Assembly: GCA_023665275.1 (NCBI GenBank)
Contig: JAMPEF010000004.1
Coordinates: 1-64,000 of the forward strand
DNA length: 64,000 nt
From: Alistipes senegalensis
GTDB taxonomy: Bacteria > Bacillota > Clostridia > Oscillospirales > Ruminococcaceae
Direction of reading: 5' to 3'
The position numbers and the translations under genes are program-made. Shown here in pieces: positions 16,322-25,790 of this stretch. The notes beneath the pieces were generated by a model. That model saw only the letters and a program-made list of their open reading frames with translations. It was not told where the DNA came from and searched no databases. Each line of letters starts with the position of its first letter. The stretch's first letter is position 1.

Positions 16322-18763
16322 TTATGACTGCTCACTAAGGAGTATGGAAATACGGCTCTGCAATTTGTCAATAGCCTGTTGTGAGGTAGCCTCACCCTCG
16401 AAATACTTTTGTACTTCTTCCCTTAAAATGTCGCCGACTTCTGCTGAAACGTCTGTTGCCAACTTGTCGGCACTCTTTATATAGTCAACAATAAAATCTC
16501 TTTCGTCCTGTGTAAGCGGTTTGACGTTTATTTCATGACCGTTTACCCAGTAGGTATTATCATATTCAACTTTTTTTCCGTTTTCGTCGAGGTAGTATGG
16601 TTTTTCCATAGAGGCATCGGCTTTCTTTTCAAATGCCGTTGTAATTGTCGGAAAACCGCCGTAATATCTGTCACCTTCATAGTATTCCTCTGTAAAGAAC
16701 TGTTTTATAAATTCCCAGCAGACATCTTTTGACGGTGAACTTTCAAGGATTGCCATAGCGTTGTTGAATGAAATAACTGCACCTTTTCCGTCGTTTGACG
16801 GTGCACCGACAAATGTAATATCATCATTGAAATAAACGGTTTTTTCTGTTCCGTATTCTGTAAAGTCATAAAGATATACACTGTCAAGTAAAGCCTTGTC
16901 TTCTAATAATAAAGTTTCTTGTTCATTCCAGTATGCTTCCATTTCGTCGTCAGTAGCTGTTTCCCAGTCCAGCCCGTCTTCTTTGGGGAACTCATTACAG
17001 AACTCAAGTAATTTCTTGAAATCGTCCGAATCAAAATGACATTCTGCCTTATCATAGTCAATAAACTGTGACAGCATAGCATTAGCTAAATTAAGAGTTC
17101 CTTCTTTTGTATTTTCATAACGCATTAACTTCATATCAGAGTGTTCATGGTAAGTATCAATAAGTTCATCAAGAGTCCAGTTTTCCTTGTCAAAAAATTT
17201 TGTTTTGCAGGCGTAAGTCTGGACGTTGAAAGACGGTGAAAGTGAGTAGACTTTTCCGTTGATTTTGCTTGCCTTAAGGATATTAGGCATAAAATCCTTT
17301 TCGGATAAGTCATCATCTTTTTCAAGATAAGTCAGTAAGTCGGCATATGTTCCATGCGGTGCAAGTTCTGCAATAAGACTGGTATCATATGTAACAACCA
17401 TATCGGGAGCGTTTCCGGAGACTATATCCATTTTAAGCTGTTTCGGTGCGGAGTTAAGCTGTTTGTTTGATTCTTCGTCCCATTCGTTGTACTTGCTGTA
17501 GTCGGATATTTTAATTCGGTAGTCTGTATGCGACTTATTAAATTCTGTAATTTTTGATGTAATTGCTGAATCACTGTACAGCATACCAACAGTAATTACA
17601 GTCTGGTTAGCGAGTTCGTCAGGATTACGTTTAGTAAGACGTGAAAAACCTGATGTATTATTGTTATAGTCGTTGCAATATACTATAAAATCACCGTCTT
17701 CAAGTCCTATGACGTTCTGTACGCTGTCGGGTGTTATATCGGAGTCAAGCCAGTTGACTATTTCAACGGGTTTATTGTCTTCACCCATACCATATAATCC
17801 GGTTCTTGTCAGAAAGAAAAGATTATAGTCACCTGCTCCGGCATATACGTAGTTTATGCCGTTCATATGGGAAAATTCGTCTGAATCTACTTTTACTTCA
17901 GAGAAAGTTTTAGAGTTCATATCAATAGTGAATATACCACTACCGGTTCTTGTGTAGCCACAGGCGAAAATATTGCCTTCTGTATCAGTTGTCAAGCAGT
18001 TTATGTAATTAATGTCATTTCCGGCACTGATTTTGCCGTTAATTCTGCCGTTTTCGTCGGCGATGAGATAAATATCTTCCTCACCGCTCATAGCCATGAC
18101 AATATTTCCGTTAGCGTCGGCAACCATATTATTTATATGTATTCCGTCATATATGGAGTCACTGCTGTAATCGTCGATGTTTGAAAGTTCATTTTCAGAT
18201 ATAACCTGACCGTCCGGACTTAATTTATAGAGAATACAGGAGTATTCAGCAGCTTCATACATAGCATCAAAATCGAAACTTTCATAGTCAAAATCAGGGT
18301 CATCATAATCAGGGAGTTTGAAATCACCGTAATCAATAAGTGTAAGAAGTGCATATATATAGCCGTCCGGTGAAACAGTAGTTCTTAAATATGACTGTGA
18401 GTTTTCAGGCTCAGGGAAATCAAGTGATATTTCATTGAAACCGCTGAAATCCATATCAGTAATATATAATTTGTTTGAGCCATCATATTTTCCGCCCATG
18501 ATAAGCACTTGTGAAGTTTCCTTGATATAGTACATACTGTCTATGTAGTCCGCCGGAATTTCAGTATCCATATCAATGGAACTGTAAGAGTTTTTTATTA
18601 CTTCATTTGCGGTCTGTGCGGTCTGTGCGGTCTGTGTGCCGGAATTTTCACCGGAGTTGTTGTTACTATCATTGTTTTTCTTTTCACCGCATGAATAAGC
18701 GGAAAATACCATAGCTACAGTAAGCACACCGCTGATTGAACGTCTTATAATTGAATTTTTCAT
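16322..18763 (-). CDS. Long extracellular solute-binding lipoprotein with N-terminal propeller-like region
   Basis: This 813-residue lipoprotein has signal peptide and lipobox AYSC (Cys25), then an Asn/Ser/Thr linker with TAQ repeats. Residues about 55-395 look like repeated beta blades (DANGNIVMAMSG, DTEGNIFACGYTRTG, LEDGDFIVYCND), suggesting a beta-propeller or WD-like domain. From about 400 (TVITVGMLYSDSAITSKITEFNKSH) to the end it resembles a family 1 solute-binding protein: a GNAPDMVVTYD motif, LEFCNEFPKEDGLDWET, and a C-terminal helical lobe. Ordinary sugar-binding proteins are about 420-450 residues, so this is a two-part version. It is the last gene of the five-gene operon that starts with two sugar-type permeases. 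The ligand is unknown. Confidence 0.8.
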   Translation of the reverse strand: MKNSIIRRSISGVLTVAMVFSAYSCGEKKNNDSNNNSGENSGTQTAQTAQTANEVIKNSYSSIDMDTEIPADYIDSMYYIKETSQVLIMGGKYDGSNKLYITDMDFSGFNEISLDFPEPENSQSYLRTTVSPDGYIYALLTLIDYGDFKLPDYDDPDFDYESFDFDAMYEAAEYSCILYKLSPDGQVISENELSNIDDYSSDSIYDGIHINNMVADANGNIVMAMSGEEDIYLIADENGRINGKISAGNDINYINCLTTDTEGNIFACGYTRTGSGIFTIDMNSKTFSEVKVDSDEFSHMNGINYVYAGAGDYNLFFLTRTGLYGMGEDNKPVEIVNWLDSDITPDSVQNVIGLEDGDFIVYCNDYNNNTSGFSRLTKRNPDELANQTVITVGMLYSDSAITSKITEFNKSHTDYRIKISDYSKYNEWDEESNKQLNSAPKQLKMDIVSGNAPDMVVTYDTSLIAELAPHGTYADLLTYLEKDDDLSEKDFMPNILKASKINGKVYSLSPSFNVQTYACKTKFFDKENWTLDELIDTYHEHSDMKLMRYENTKEGTLNLANAMLSQFIDYDKAECHFDSDDFKKLLEFCNEFPKEDGLDWETATDDEMEAYWNEQETLLLEDKALLDSVYLYDFTEYGTEKTVYFNDDITFVGAPSNDGKGAVISFNNAMAILESSPSKDVCWEFIKQFFTEEYYEGDRYYGGFPTITTAFEKKADASMEKPYYLDENGKKVEYDNTYWVNGHEINVKPLTQDERDFIVDYIKSADKLATDVSAEVGDILREEVQKYFEGEATSQQAIDKLQSRISILLSEQS
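18609..18637. repeat. Three tandem 9-base units in the lipoprotein linker
   Basis: GGTCTGTGC is repeated about three times in frame and encodes the TAQ repeats after the lipobox. Copy-number change would lengthen the linker without shifting the frame. Confidence 0.7.
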
Positions 18764-18793
18764 TATACATTAACCTTTCTGTTTGGATTTTAT

Positions 18794-19933
18794 TTATACT
18801 TTCTCTTGTTTTTTTAATATTTTTTCTTTTATATCTCTTCGCCGTCTGTCAATGAATATGGATACTGCCCGTAAGACAGCCGGTTTTTTTCTTTTCAGGA
18901 ATATCACAGCCAGTAACACAAGCCATAAAGCCGTGAGAGCAGGTACTATAAATAATATTTTACGGAAAAAATACAGAAATGTCAACTTAAATTCCACAAT
19001 CCGTGAGGCGTTTTCCCAGTATGGATAGTTTATGTTGTTTTTTATCACTGCATAATCGGCAATTTTCCTGAATGCTTTAGAACGCACAGACGGTTTAAAA
19101 CGTGTGCTGTTCTTTACTATAGAACATTTATCCTTATAGTTTTCTGAAAACTGTTTCTTTACGGTATTGTATGCGAAATTCTCAACGGGGTTCGGAAGTA
19201 TTGTTTCATAACAGGTTATATTTTTAAATCCAGTCTGTAAATTATCATTGGATATTGACGTTTTTGCATTTTCCGTAAGTGCTGAAAGATTTGACGCACC
19301 ATCATATGATATATATATCCGTGGGAGTTTTCCGATACAATTTTTTTCTGGTTTTGTTTCAGGATTTTCAATAACTCCGGATATATAGAATTTAACGCCG
19401 TCTATGTATAAATTCATTCCGGCAACGTCGTAAGAGCCGTATAATTCCCATGCAAGATTTCTGTCAATAACTGCTCCGTCCTGCATCATATCCCCGTCAT
19501 TGAAATATGAACCGTTTATCAGGCGGAAGTTCCGGAATACAAAGAAATCACCACCCACTGCCGTAAGTACAGCTTCCGAACCGCCGATAATATCGCCTTT
19601 TATATTGAAAGTTCCTGCTTGTGTGCTGTATGCCTCCGCAAACGGAAGATTTTTATCATCTGTTTCTATTGAGATGTTCTGTAGTTCCTTTACTAATTCC
19701 GCACGTACTGAATTAAGTGAATCGGTTGTAAATCCTGAACCTTCTGCAAAAAAAGTACTTATCTGTGCAAAATTTTCTTTTCCGTTATTTTTCCACGTAT
19801 CAGCAGTATAATTATACCGCTGTGATACTGCCATTGAGTTCCCGACTGCCGACAATATACATATTGCTATGATTACGGCAAAATTCAGAACTGAAATAAT
19901 TATATATTTTATTTTGGGTTTCACGGGCAACAC
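18794..19933 (-). CDS. MacB-core-like membrane protein
   Basis: This 379-residue protein has one N-terminal membrane helix (about 9-30), a large extracellular domain and one C-terminal helix (about 330-352) followed by a basic tail. The extracellular part resembles the MacB/FtsX periplasmic core: GGDFFVFRNFRLINGSYFN, GAVIDRNLAWELYGSYDVAGMNLYIDG and FYISGVIENPE. Typical MacB-type permeases have four helices, so the usual three-helix C-terminal bundle is reduced to one here. It lies 4 bases from the HlyD-like gene, mirroring MacA-MacB adjacency, but in an operon with importer permeases. An export or signalling function is possible; none can be asserted. Confidence 0.65.
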   Translation of the reverse strand: MLPVKPKIKYIIISVLNFAVIIAICILSAVGNSMAVSQRYNYTADTWKNNGKENFAQISTFFAEGSGFTTDSLNSVRAELVKELQNISIETDDKNLPFAEAYSTQAGTFNIKGDIIGGSEAVLTAVGGDFFVFRNFRLINGSYFNDGDMMQDGAVIDRNLAWELYGSYDVAGMNLYIDGVKFYISGVIENPETKPEKNCIGKLPRIYISYDGASNLSALTENAKTSISNDNLQTGFKNITCYETILPNPVENFAYNTVKKQFSENYKDKCSIVKNSTRFKPSVRSKAFRKIADYAVIKNNINYPYWENASRIVEFKLTFLYFFRKILFIVPALTALWLVLLAVIFLKRKKPAVLRAVSIFIDRRRRDIKEKILKKQEKV

Positions 19934-19937
19934 CGCC

Positions 19938-21755
19938 TTAGTTGTCTTTCATGCGGACCTGGTCTTTAGGCTTTACGGGTTTGCTTGCGGTTGTGATTAT
20001 GTAGTTTCCGGAAGTAATACCACCTTGTACAGCGCTTGAAATTTCATCGGAAGCAAGCACTTCAACATCTACTCTTTCCGCAAAATATCTGTTACCAAGT
20101 GGTGAACTCTTTGAGTTTACCATAAGTACGAAAGAGCCTTTACTGTCTTTGTATACTGCACTTTTAGGCACAATAGTATCATAAGAGCCACTACCGCACG
20201 GTATGGACAAATCAATCATAGTTCCGGTGCTTACGTCGCCGGTAACTGAAAAAGTAAGTATTCTGTTTTTAGAGCCTGCTTTTGTATCGTTTTTTATATC
20301 TGTAAGAACTGCTGTAATATCGCCGTTCCAGTTGTTTACAACTTCTGCCTCAATTCCCTTTTTGATTTTCTTTGCTTTTTCGGCATCTACTGTGAGTTCC
20401 ACGGTGTAACCCTCGTCTGCAATGTCAATAACGGCAAGTGGCATATCGGGTACTGTTTCTTCACCGGCTTTTACATTTATGGAGCTTACAATACCGTTGT
20501 ATTTTGACTTTATTTCAGTAATTTCACTTTCTTCTTTAAGTTTTTCTATTTTTTCTTTCATTTTGTCTACTTCTTTTTTCTTTGCGTCGATTTCAAGCAT
20601 ATTGGTCTTGTTTGCTATATCGTTTTCGCTTTTTGACTTGTTAAGTTCAGCTATTAAAGTTTCAAGAGCCTGTTGTTTCTGTCTTATTTCCTCATCATAA
20701 TCTTCAACTGACATAGTCGCACCACTGGTCTGTGAGGATTCATAATTAGTAATCTGTGTATTTAGATAATCAATATCATTTTCAACATTGTAAAGCTGAT
20801 TCATTAAATCATTTCTTATACTGTATTTTGTATTGTTGTAGTCATTGAGGGCATTATTTCGGGTTTCTTCTTTTGATTCCATATCAGCTTTAAGTGATTC
20901 AATATCATATGAATTATCAAACTGTATGGGTTCGAGTATAGATTCATTAATAATACTTTCTTCATTTTCGGGAATATTTTCAGAATTTTCATTATTTTCA
21001 GTAGTTTCTTCCGTGGGTTTTTCTGACGGTTTACCTGTAAGCATTGTCATATATAGCTGATATGCGGAATTATAATCAACTTCAGCAGTAGTGTAGGCAT
21101 TGTAAAGGAAAATAAGGTCTCCGGTGTATTCCACAGCCGCACCGGAATAATTATCTGAATCTATTGCAATTATAGTTGACTGCAATTTTTCAAGAATTTT
21201 AGTTTTCCTTGAAAGTTCATTCTGATTGCTGTTGTAATTATAAAGCGCCTGCTGTGAAGTTCCGGAATTAGCTATGGCATTGTTGCGTTTTGCCACAGCA
21301 GCGTTGAGGTCATCACGGGCATTGCTGATAGCCTGATTTTCAGCAGAATAATCCTCCGGAGTTACAAGCAATGCTTTCTGATATTCAAGCTCCAATGCCC
21401 TTAATGATGCTTCAGCGGTTTCAAGTTCTTCACTTTCTTCACCACCTATAGTGAAAAGCACATCATCTTTTTTAACTTCCTGACCGGTTTTAATCATGAT
21501 GGTATCAATGACTTTGTTTCCGTCAATTTTGACATCGTATGACTGATTGGATTCAACAAGACCGCTACCCCGTATGCGTTCCGTGAGTTTGCCGGAAGTA
21601 GCCGTTTCAGTAGTGATTTCTGCAAGAGATTTATTCATTATTGTATTTGAACAGAATGTTAGTATAAGCATTATTATAAGAAAAATAATCAGGACATTTT
21701 TTATTATTTCCCGTTTTCGGTTAGGGGTATATCCCCCTGTATTTTTTTCATTCAT
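19938..21755 (-). CDS. HlyD/MacA-like membrane fusion (adaptor) protein
   Basis: This 605-residue protein has one N-terminal membrane helix (about 20-40), a first half-lipoyl segment (SYDVKIDGNKVIDTIMIKTG, EVKKDDVLFTI), a long coiled-coil hairpin (about 110-400, interrupted by an acidic Glu/Asn insertion near 240-270), then the second lipoyl half (SKYNGIVSSINVKAGEETV) and beta-barrel and membrane-proximal regions ending KPKDQVRMKDN. Such adaptors join inner-membrane transporters to outer layers; in Gram-positive bacteria they accompany MacB-type exporters. It is placed between two carbohydrate-type permeases and a MacB-core protein, an unusual combination. Spacing is 19 bases to the upstream permease gene. 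Confidence 0.8.
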   Translation of the reverse strand: MNEKNTGGYTPNRKREIIKNVLIIFLIIMLILTFCSNTIMNKSLAEITTETATSGKLTERIRGSGLVESNQSYDVKIDGNKVIDTIMIKTGQEVKKDDVLFTIGGEESEELETAEASLRALELEYQKALLVTPEDYSAENQAISNARDDLNAAVAKRNNAIANSGTSQQALYNYNSNQNELSRKTKILEKLQSTIIAIDSDNYSGAAVEYTGDLIFLYNAYTTAEVDYNSAYQLYMTMLTGKPSEKPTEETTENNENSENIPENEESIINESILEPIQFDNSYDIESLKADMESKEETRNNALNDYNNTKYSIRNDLMNQLYNVENDIDYLNTQITNYESSQTSGATMSVEDYDEEIRQKQQALETLIAELNKSKSENDIANKTNMLEIDAKKKEVDKMKEKIEKLKEESEITEIKSKYNGIVSSINVKAGEETVPDMPLAVIDIADEGYTVELTVDAEKAKKIKKGIEAEVVNNWNGDITAVLTDIKNDTKAGSKNRILTFSVTGDVSTGTMIDLSIPCGSGSYDTIVPKSAVYKDSKGSFVLMVNSKSSPLGNRYFAERVDVEVLASDEISSAVQGGITSGNYIITTASKPVKPKDQVRMKDN

Positions 21756-21774
21756 TGTGTAATCTCCTTTTATA

Positions 21775-22677
21775 TTAACCTTTTATTCCTCCGGCGGTTA
21801 TTCCCTCAACAAGATAGTCCTCACCATAAAGAAACATAAGTATTGTAGGTATCATGTAGACAGTTCCCACGGCAAATGCAAGCCCTATATCCCCTGAATT
21901 TATCTGTGAAAGGAATACGGACAGCGGGTGCAGTAAAGAAACTGCATCGGGGTCTGTAATAAGTATCATAGGCTGTTCAACCATATTCCAGTAGTCTATG
22001 AATACAAGCATACCGACTGAAATTACTGCACTTTTGCACATAGGAAGATATATCTGAGTCATAATCTGCCATTCATTCGCACCGTCAAGTTTCGCCGCCT
22101 CAACGTATGATATAGGTATTCTCCGCATAACCTTAGTAAGCAGAAAAACACTGAATGGTGAAAATATTCCGGGTAGTATTATTGCCCATCTTGTATCAAG
22201 CAGACTGAAATATTTTGCAACAAGATAATTTGGTACAAGTGTGACCTGATATGGCATAAGCATTAAAATTATGTAAACAAAAAATATAAGGTTTTTGAAT
22301 TTGTTGTTATATCGTGAAAGACCGTATGAAGTTATGACCGCTACAGCAAGCTGAAAGACTGTTATCGGTACTGTAAGTATTATAGAATTCCAGAACTTGA
22401 AAAGATATTCCGGATTTTTGAAAAGAACGTTTTTATATTGTGAAAGCGTCGCCTTATCAGGAATGAATTTCAGGTTTACATTTTCAGAAATGAAAACTTT
22501 TTTTCCCTCACCGGACATATTACCCATCATTGCCCCATAGTTTGCGGAAATTTCATTTGATGTCATAAAAGAATTTGCAATGGTAAGTACTGTAGGTAAT
22601 ATGAACATAACAGCCGACAGCCCCATAAATACCGAAATCATGATATTAAAAATATGTGTTCTTTTTCTGAAAGTCAT
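21775..22677 (-). CDS. Carbohydrate-type ABC transporter permease (MalG-like)
   Basis: This 300-residue membrane protein has six predicted helices and the EAA loop EAAKLDGANEWQIMTQIYLP that contacts the ATPase. The MalG/UgpE relation is clear from LMPYQVTLVPNYLVAKYFSLLDTRWAIILPG and the end YLVEGITAGGIKG. An enlarged first extracellular loop (about 40-75) is longer than usual. The start overlaps the stop of the MalF-like gene by one base, so the two are coupled. No ATPase gene is found in this operon, so it would rely on a shared one. The imported solute is unknown. Confidence 0.88.
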   Translation of the reverse strand: MTFRKRTHIFNIMISVFMGLSAVMFILPTVLTIANSFMTSNEISANYGAMMGNMSGEGKKVFISENVNLKFIPDKATLSQYKNVLFKNPEYLFKFWNSIILTVPITVFQLAVAVITSYGLSRYNNKFKNLIFFVYIILMLMPYQVTLVPNYLVAKYFSLLDTRWAIILPGIFSPFSVFLLTKVMRRIPISYVEAAKLDGANEWQIMTQIYLPMCKSAVISVGMLVFIDYWNMVEQPMILITDPDAVSLLHPLSVFLSQINSGDIGLAFAVGTVYMIPTILMFLYGEDYLVEGITAGGIKG

Positions 22678-23564
22678 CAGTTTTCCACGTCCTTTCCGAA
22701 AAAGTGTTCAGCAGTAAGAAGTATGGCAATTATGACAATCATCACAAGTGAGAATAATACCGCTGCTGTGGAAAGTTTCTGATAATTTAGTTTTTCAAAC
22801 GTATTATTCATGAAGTGTTGCAGCATATACAACCTGTCAATAGGATAATTTCCGACTAAAAGATATATTTCACGGAAAATTTTAAATGAACTTATCAGCG
22901 ATAATATAAGTACAAATAATATAGTCGGTGAAAGATACCGGAGCTTTATATGAAAAAACTGATAGGCTTTGCTTGCTCCCTCAAGTTCTGCGACTTCCAG
23001 TATATCTTTAGGAATACCACCTATTGCCGACATGAATAAAATCATGTTATAACCTGTGTTTTTCCATAGAAACATTAATATTATGACATAAATTCCATAT
23101 TCTGAACTAAGCCAATCAACAGGCGTACCACCGAATTTTTCAATTACCTGATTGACTGTTCCGTGATTATGGAATATAACCTGCCATACAAGCACTACAG
23201 ATGCTGTAGGCGTCATAAGCGGACTAAGAAAGAAAGTTCGGAATATACTTTTACATGGGATATTTCTTTCAAGGAGTACCGCAAGCCACATCGGAATTAT
23301 TACCGCAAGAGGTACGGCAATTACTGAAAAAAATGCCGTATTTGTGGTAGCTTTCCGGAATGCCGTATTATGTATTATGTCTTTATAGTTATCAAGCTGT
23401 ACAAATTCTTTTGTCACCGGATTGCTTATCAGTGAATAATAAATCACTATTCCAAACGGTATAAGAAAGAATATCAGTACACCGGCTATACTCGGCACAA
23501 TACATACATTGCTGAAAATTTTTTCACCTCGTCTTCCGCATTGATTTCTGGATTTTTTTTTCAT
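22677..23564 (-). CDS. Carbohydrate-type ABC transporter permease (MalF-like)
   Basis: This 295-residue membrane protein has a basic N-terminus (KKKSRNQCGRRGEK), six predicted helices, and the EAA loop EVAELEGASKAYQFFHIKLRYLSP. Its closest type is the MalF/UgpA/LacF permeases (FFLIPFGIVIYYSLI; SIFRTFFLSPLMTPTASVVLVWQVIF). It is the first gene of the minus-strand operon, preceded by a roughly 205-base leader from a strong sigma-A promoter at 23776-23804. The XRE regulator gene at 24037 is divergent and is the natural candidate regulator. Confidence 0.88.
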   Translation of the reverse strand: MKKKSRNQCGRRGEKIFSNVCIVPSIAGVLIFFLIPFGIVIYYSLISNPVTKEFVQLDNYKDIIHNTAFRKATTNTAFFSVIAVPLAVIIPMWLAVLLERNIPCKSIFRTFFLSPLMTPTASVVLVWQVIFHNHGTVNQVIEKFGGTPVDWLSSEYGIYVIILMFLWKNTGYNMILFMSAIGGIPKDILEVAELEGASKAYQFFHIKLRYLSPTILFVLILSLISSFKIFREIYLLVGNYPIDRLYMLQHFMNNTFEKLNYQKLSTAAVLFSLVMIVIIAILLTAEHFFGKDVEN

Positions 23565-23775
23565 ATTTTATCACAACCTTTGAAAAAATATATACTGTCC
23601 CTTTAATATAACATTTCATCAACACAATAAGTGACAGTTTTCTAAAATATTTTTTTGTTTTTACAATTTATTTACCTCCTGATTAGTACTTTCATATATA
23701 AGTGACTTTAAAGGACAAAAAAGTTGACGTAAAAATATATTTTTTTATTTTAACTTAATCCGCTGTCACAAATAC

Positions 23776-23804
23776 ATTATAGTATACTTTTCTTTATAAT
23801 GCAA
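23776..23804 (-). promoter_or_regulatory. Sigma-A promoter of the permease/adaptor operon
   Basis: On the minus strand TTGCAT (23799-23804) and TATAAT (23776-23781) are separated by 17 bases. Confidence 0.75.
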
Positions 23805-23983
23805 GTGGAAATCCTTATTAATTTCTTAATTTATATTTTATTATTTTTTTGTGACGTTTAAATGACTTTAATATTACAAAAATGTTACATTTCAAATAGA
23901 CATAAAAAGAAAAGAAAAAACATCTTTCGACATTTTTTAATATTTATAGTATATACCATATCAAAATAAATGTCAATAGTCTG

Positions 23984-24012
23984 TTTAAAATAAAATTAAA
24001 TGACTATATACT
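23984..24012 (+). promoter_or_regulatory. Candidate promoter of the XRE regulator
   Basis: TTTAAA-N17-TATACT; a start point near 24019 would leave a very short leader just holding AAGGAGG at 24021-24027. Confidence 0.45.
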
Positions 24013-24036
24013 TTAATTAAAAAGGAGGCTTTGAAC

Positions 24037-24369
24037 ATGGGTAAAATATCTATCGAAACGGGCAGACGCATAAGAAGTTACCGCACTAATCAGCATATGA
24101 GTCAGGAGGCACTCGCCGAAAAATGCGGTCTGCACCCGACGTACATCGGACAGCTTGAAAGAGGTGAAAAAAATGCTACTCTTGAAAGTATCGGAAAAAT
24201 AGCCGACGGACTTTCAATATCTCTTGGCAGACTTTTAGAGAATATGGGTTCTGAAAATGACGGCGAAAATATACCGCTGGAGGCATACAGAATTTTACAG
24301 GAACGCTCAGAAACTGACCAGAAAAAACTTATTCAGATACTGAAACTTTCCGCCGATTTGCTGAAATAA
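24037..24369 (+). CDS. XRE-family helix-turn-helix regulator
   Basis: This 110-residue cytoplasmic DNA-binding protein has a Cro/C1-type HTH spanning about residues 8-63 (IRSYRTNQHMSQEALAEKCG, LHPTYIGQLERGEKNATLESIGKIADGL), followed by a short helical tail (DQKKLIQILKLSADLLK) like those of SinR-type oligomerising regulators. I chose ATG at 24037, nine bases after AAGGAGG; a TTG at 24031 is in frame but too close. It is divergent from the transporter operon, which it may control, and it may control itself through the inverted repeat in front of it. No prophage genes surround it. Confidence 0.8.
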   Translation: MGKISIETGRRIRSYRTNQHMSQEALAEKCGLHPTYIGQLERGEKNATLESIGKIADGLSISLGRLLENMGSENDGENIPLEAYRILQERSETDQKKLIQILKLSADLLK

Positions 24370-24453
24370 TTTCAAATTATTGTTTAATATCTATAATTTG
24401 CGTGATTTATAATAAAATTATTTGTATAAAATAACGTTTTTTGCGTTTTGCTA

Positions 24454-24482
24454 TTGACTTTTTCCGCATTATGTGATAAAAT
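24454..24482 (+). promoter_or_regulatory. Promoter of the tRNA cluster
   Basis: TTGACT (24454-24459) and TAAAAT (24477-24482) have a 17-base spacer; the first tRNA begins 28 bases later. Confidence 0.7.
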
Positions 24483-24509
24483 ATTTTTTGTTGAAACACA
24501 AACACCGAT

Positions 24510-24583
<74 letters not shown>

Positions 24584-24591
24584 TTTTTTAT

Positions 24592-24668
24592 GCGCCTTTA
24601 ACTCAGCTGGATAGAGTAACTGCCTTCTAAGCAGTAAGCCGCTGGTTCGAATCCAGCAAGGCGCGCCA
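24592..24668 (+). tRNA. tRNA-Arg (anticodon TCT)
   Basis: The acceptor stem GCGCCTT pairs with AAGGCGC, discriminator G, encoded CCA. The anticodon arm is ACTGC-CTTCTAA-GCAGT, reading AGA. It lies eight bases after tRNA-Gly. Confidence 0.95.
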
Positions 24669-24680
24669 CTTATATTTATG

Positions 24681-24754
24681 GTGGGTGTAGCTTAGCTGGT
24701 TAAAGCGTCGGATTGTGGTCCCGAAGACCGTGGGTTCGAATCCCATCTCCCACC
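24681..24754 (+). tRNA. tRNA-His (anticodon GTG)
   Basis: The anticodon arm is TCGGA-TTGTGGT-CCCGA. A G at 24680 can serve as G-1 pairing with C at 24754, as required for histidine tRNA. The acceptor stem has one T-T mismatch (position 6). Unlike its two neighbours, CCA is not encoded. Confidence 0.92.
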
Positions 24755-24767
24755 CTGATAAAATTAT

Positions 24768-24796
24768 CTCCCTGATGTCAGTCAGGGAGTTTTTTT
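24768..24796 (+). terminator. Terminator of the tRNA cluster
   Basis: CTCCCTGA and TCAGGGAG form an 8-bp stem followed by TTTTTTT. Confidence 0.9.
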
Positions 24797-24833
24797 GTTT
24801 ATATTTTATTCTATAATTTCTGTAAATAAAAAC

Positions 24834-24862
24834 TTGAAAAATTTTCCTGACTATGCTATAAT
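24834..24862 (+). promoter_or_regulatory. Sigma-A promoter of panBCD
   Basis: TTGAAA (24834-24839) and TATAAT (24857-24862) have a 17-base spacer; panB starts at 24951. Confidence 0.8.
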
Positions 24863-24950
24863 GAATTAAAATCAAATCAAAAAGAATTGAACCTTTAAAA
24901 CAGGGAATATTTTTATTGAAAAGATTTATTAAAAAAGGAGTAAAGAGCTT

Positions 24951-25790
24951 ATGAAAAATACTGTTGCTACAATACTTAAACAGAAGCAATCGGGCGAAAA
25001 AATAACGATGCTTACTGCTTACGATTACACAACAGCCCGTATTATCGACGAATGCGGTGTTAACTCTATTCTTGTGGGAGATTCCCTCGGAATGACCATG
25101 TTAGGTTATGATACTACACTTCCGGTGACTATGGAGGATATGATACATCATACAAAAGCCGTCACACGTGGTACAAAAAATGCTTTTGTTGTAGCAGATA
25201 TGCCATTCATGTCATATCAGACAAGCATTTATGACGCTGTAGTAAATGCCGGACGTCTTATTAAGGAGGGTGGTGCGTCTGCCGTCAAGCTGGAGGGCGG
25301 TGCGGAAGTATGCGAACAAATCAGGGCTATTGTTGATTCGTCAATACCTGTTGTCGCACATCTCGGACTTACTCCGCAGTCCGTGAACGCTTTCGGCGGA
25401 TTCAAGGTACAGGGAAAGACTCTTGAAAGGGCGAAGCAGATTGTTGAAGACGCTTTGAAAATTCAGGAAGCCGGAGCCTGTGCCGTCGTTCTGGAGTGCG
25501 TACCGGCTAAACTTGCAGAAATAATCACTGAAAAACTTTCTATTGCTACTATCGGAATAGGTGCGGGAAATGGTTGTGATGGTCAGGTGCTTGTTTATCA
25601 GGATATGTTAGGTCTTACAACGGGTCATACACCGAAATTTGCAAAAGTTTTTGCAGATGCCGGCGAAGTTTTCAGAAAAGGCTTTACAGCATACATTGAG
25701 GAAACTAAAAACGGTACTTTTCCGGCAGATGAACACACTTTCAGCATAGATGACGAAATCATAGCAGAAATCAGGGAGGGTTTGAAATGA
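24951..25790 (+). CDS. panB: 3-methyl-2-oxobutanoate hydroxymethyltransferase
   Basis: PanB makes ketopantoate from 2-oxoisovalerate and methylene-tetrahydrofolate, the first committed step of pantothenate synthesis. This 279-residue TIM-barrel protein has [38 protein letters not shown], the VKLEGG motif with catalytic surroundings, and [21 protein letters not shown]. Length is normal. The last codons overlap the start of panC by four bases. It is the first gene of panB-panC-panD. Confidence 0.97.
   Translation: MKNTVATILKQKQSGEKITMLTAYDYTTARIIDECGVNSILVGDSLGMTMLGYDTTLPVTMEDMIHHTKAVTRGTKNAFVVADMPFMSYQTSIYDAVVNAGRLIKEGGASAVKLEGGAEVCEQIRAIVDSSIPVVAHLGLTPQSVNAFGGFKVQGKTLERAKQIVEDALKIQEAGACAVVLECVPAKLAEIITEKLSIATIGIGAGNGCDGQVLVYQDMLGLTTGHTPKFAKVFADAGEVFRKGFTAYIEETKNGTFPADEHTFSIDDEIIAEIREGLK

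Larger units (their letters stand above)
23565..24036. other. 472-base AT-rich intergenic region between the transporter operon and the XRE gene
   Basis: No coding region is seen. It holds the minus-strand promoter at 23776-23804, a possible plus-strand promoter at 23984-24012, and an inverted pair ATAGTC (23976-23981) and GACTAT (24002-24007) that overlaps the latter and could be an operator. The transporter leader is long enough for an RNA element, but I recognise none. Confidence 0.6.

Noticed and set aside
24037..24369. XRE gene as a prophage repressor
   Set aside because: No integrase, attachment-site pair or phage gene is found around it; the divergent transporter operon is a likelier target.
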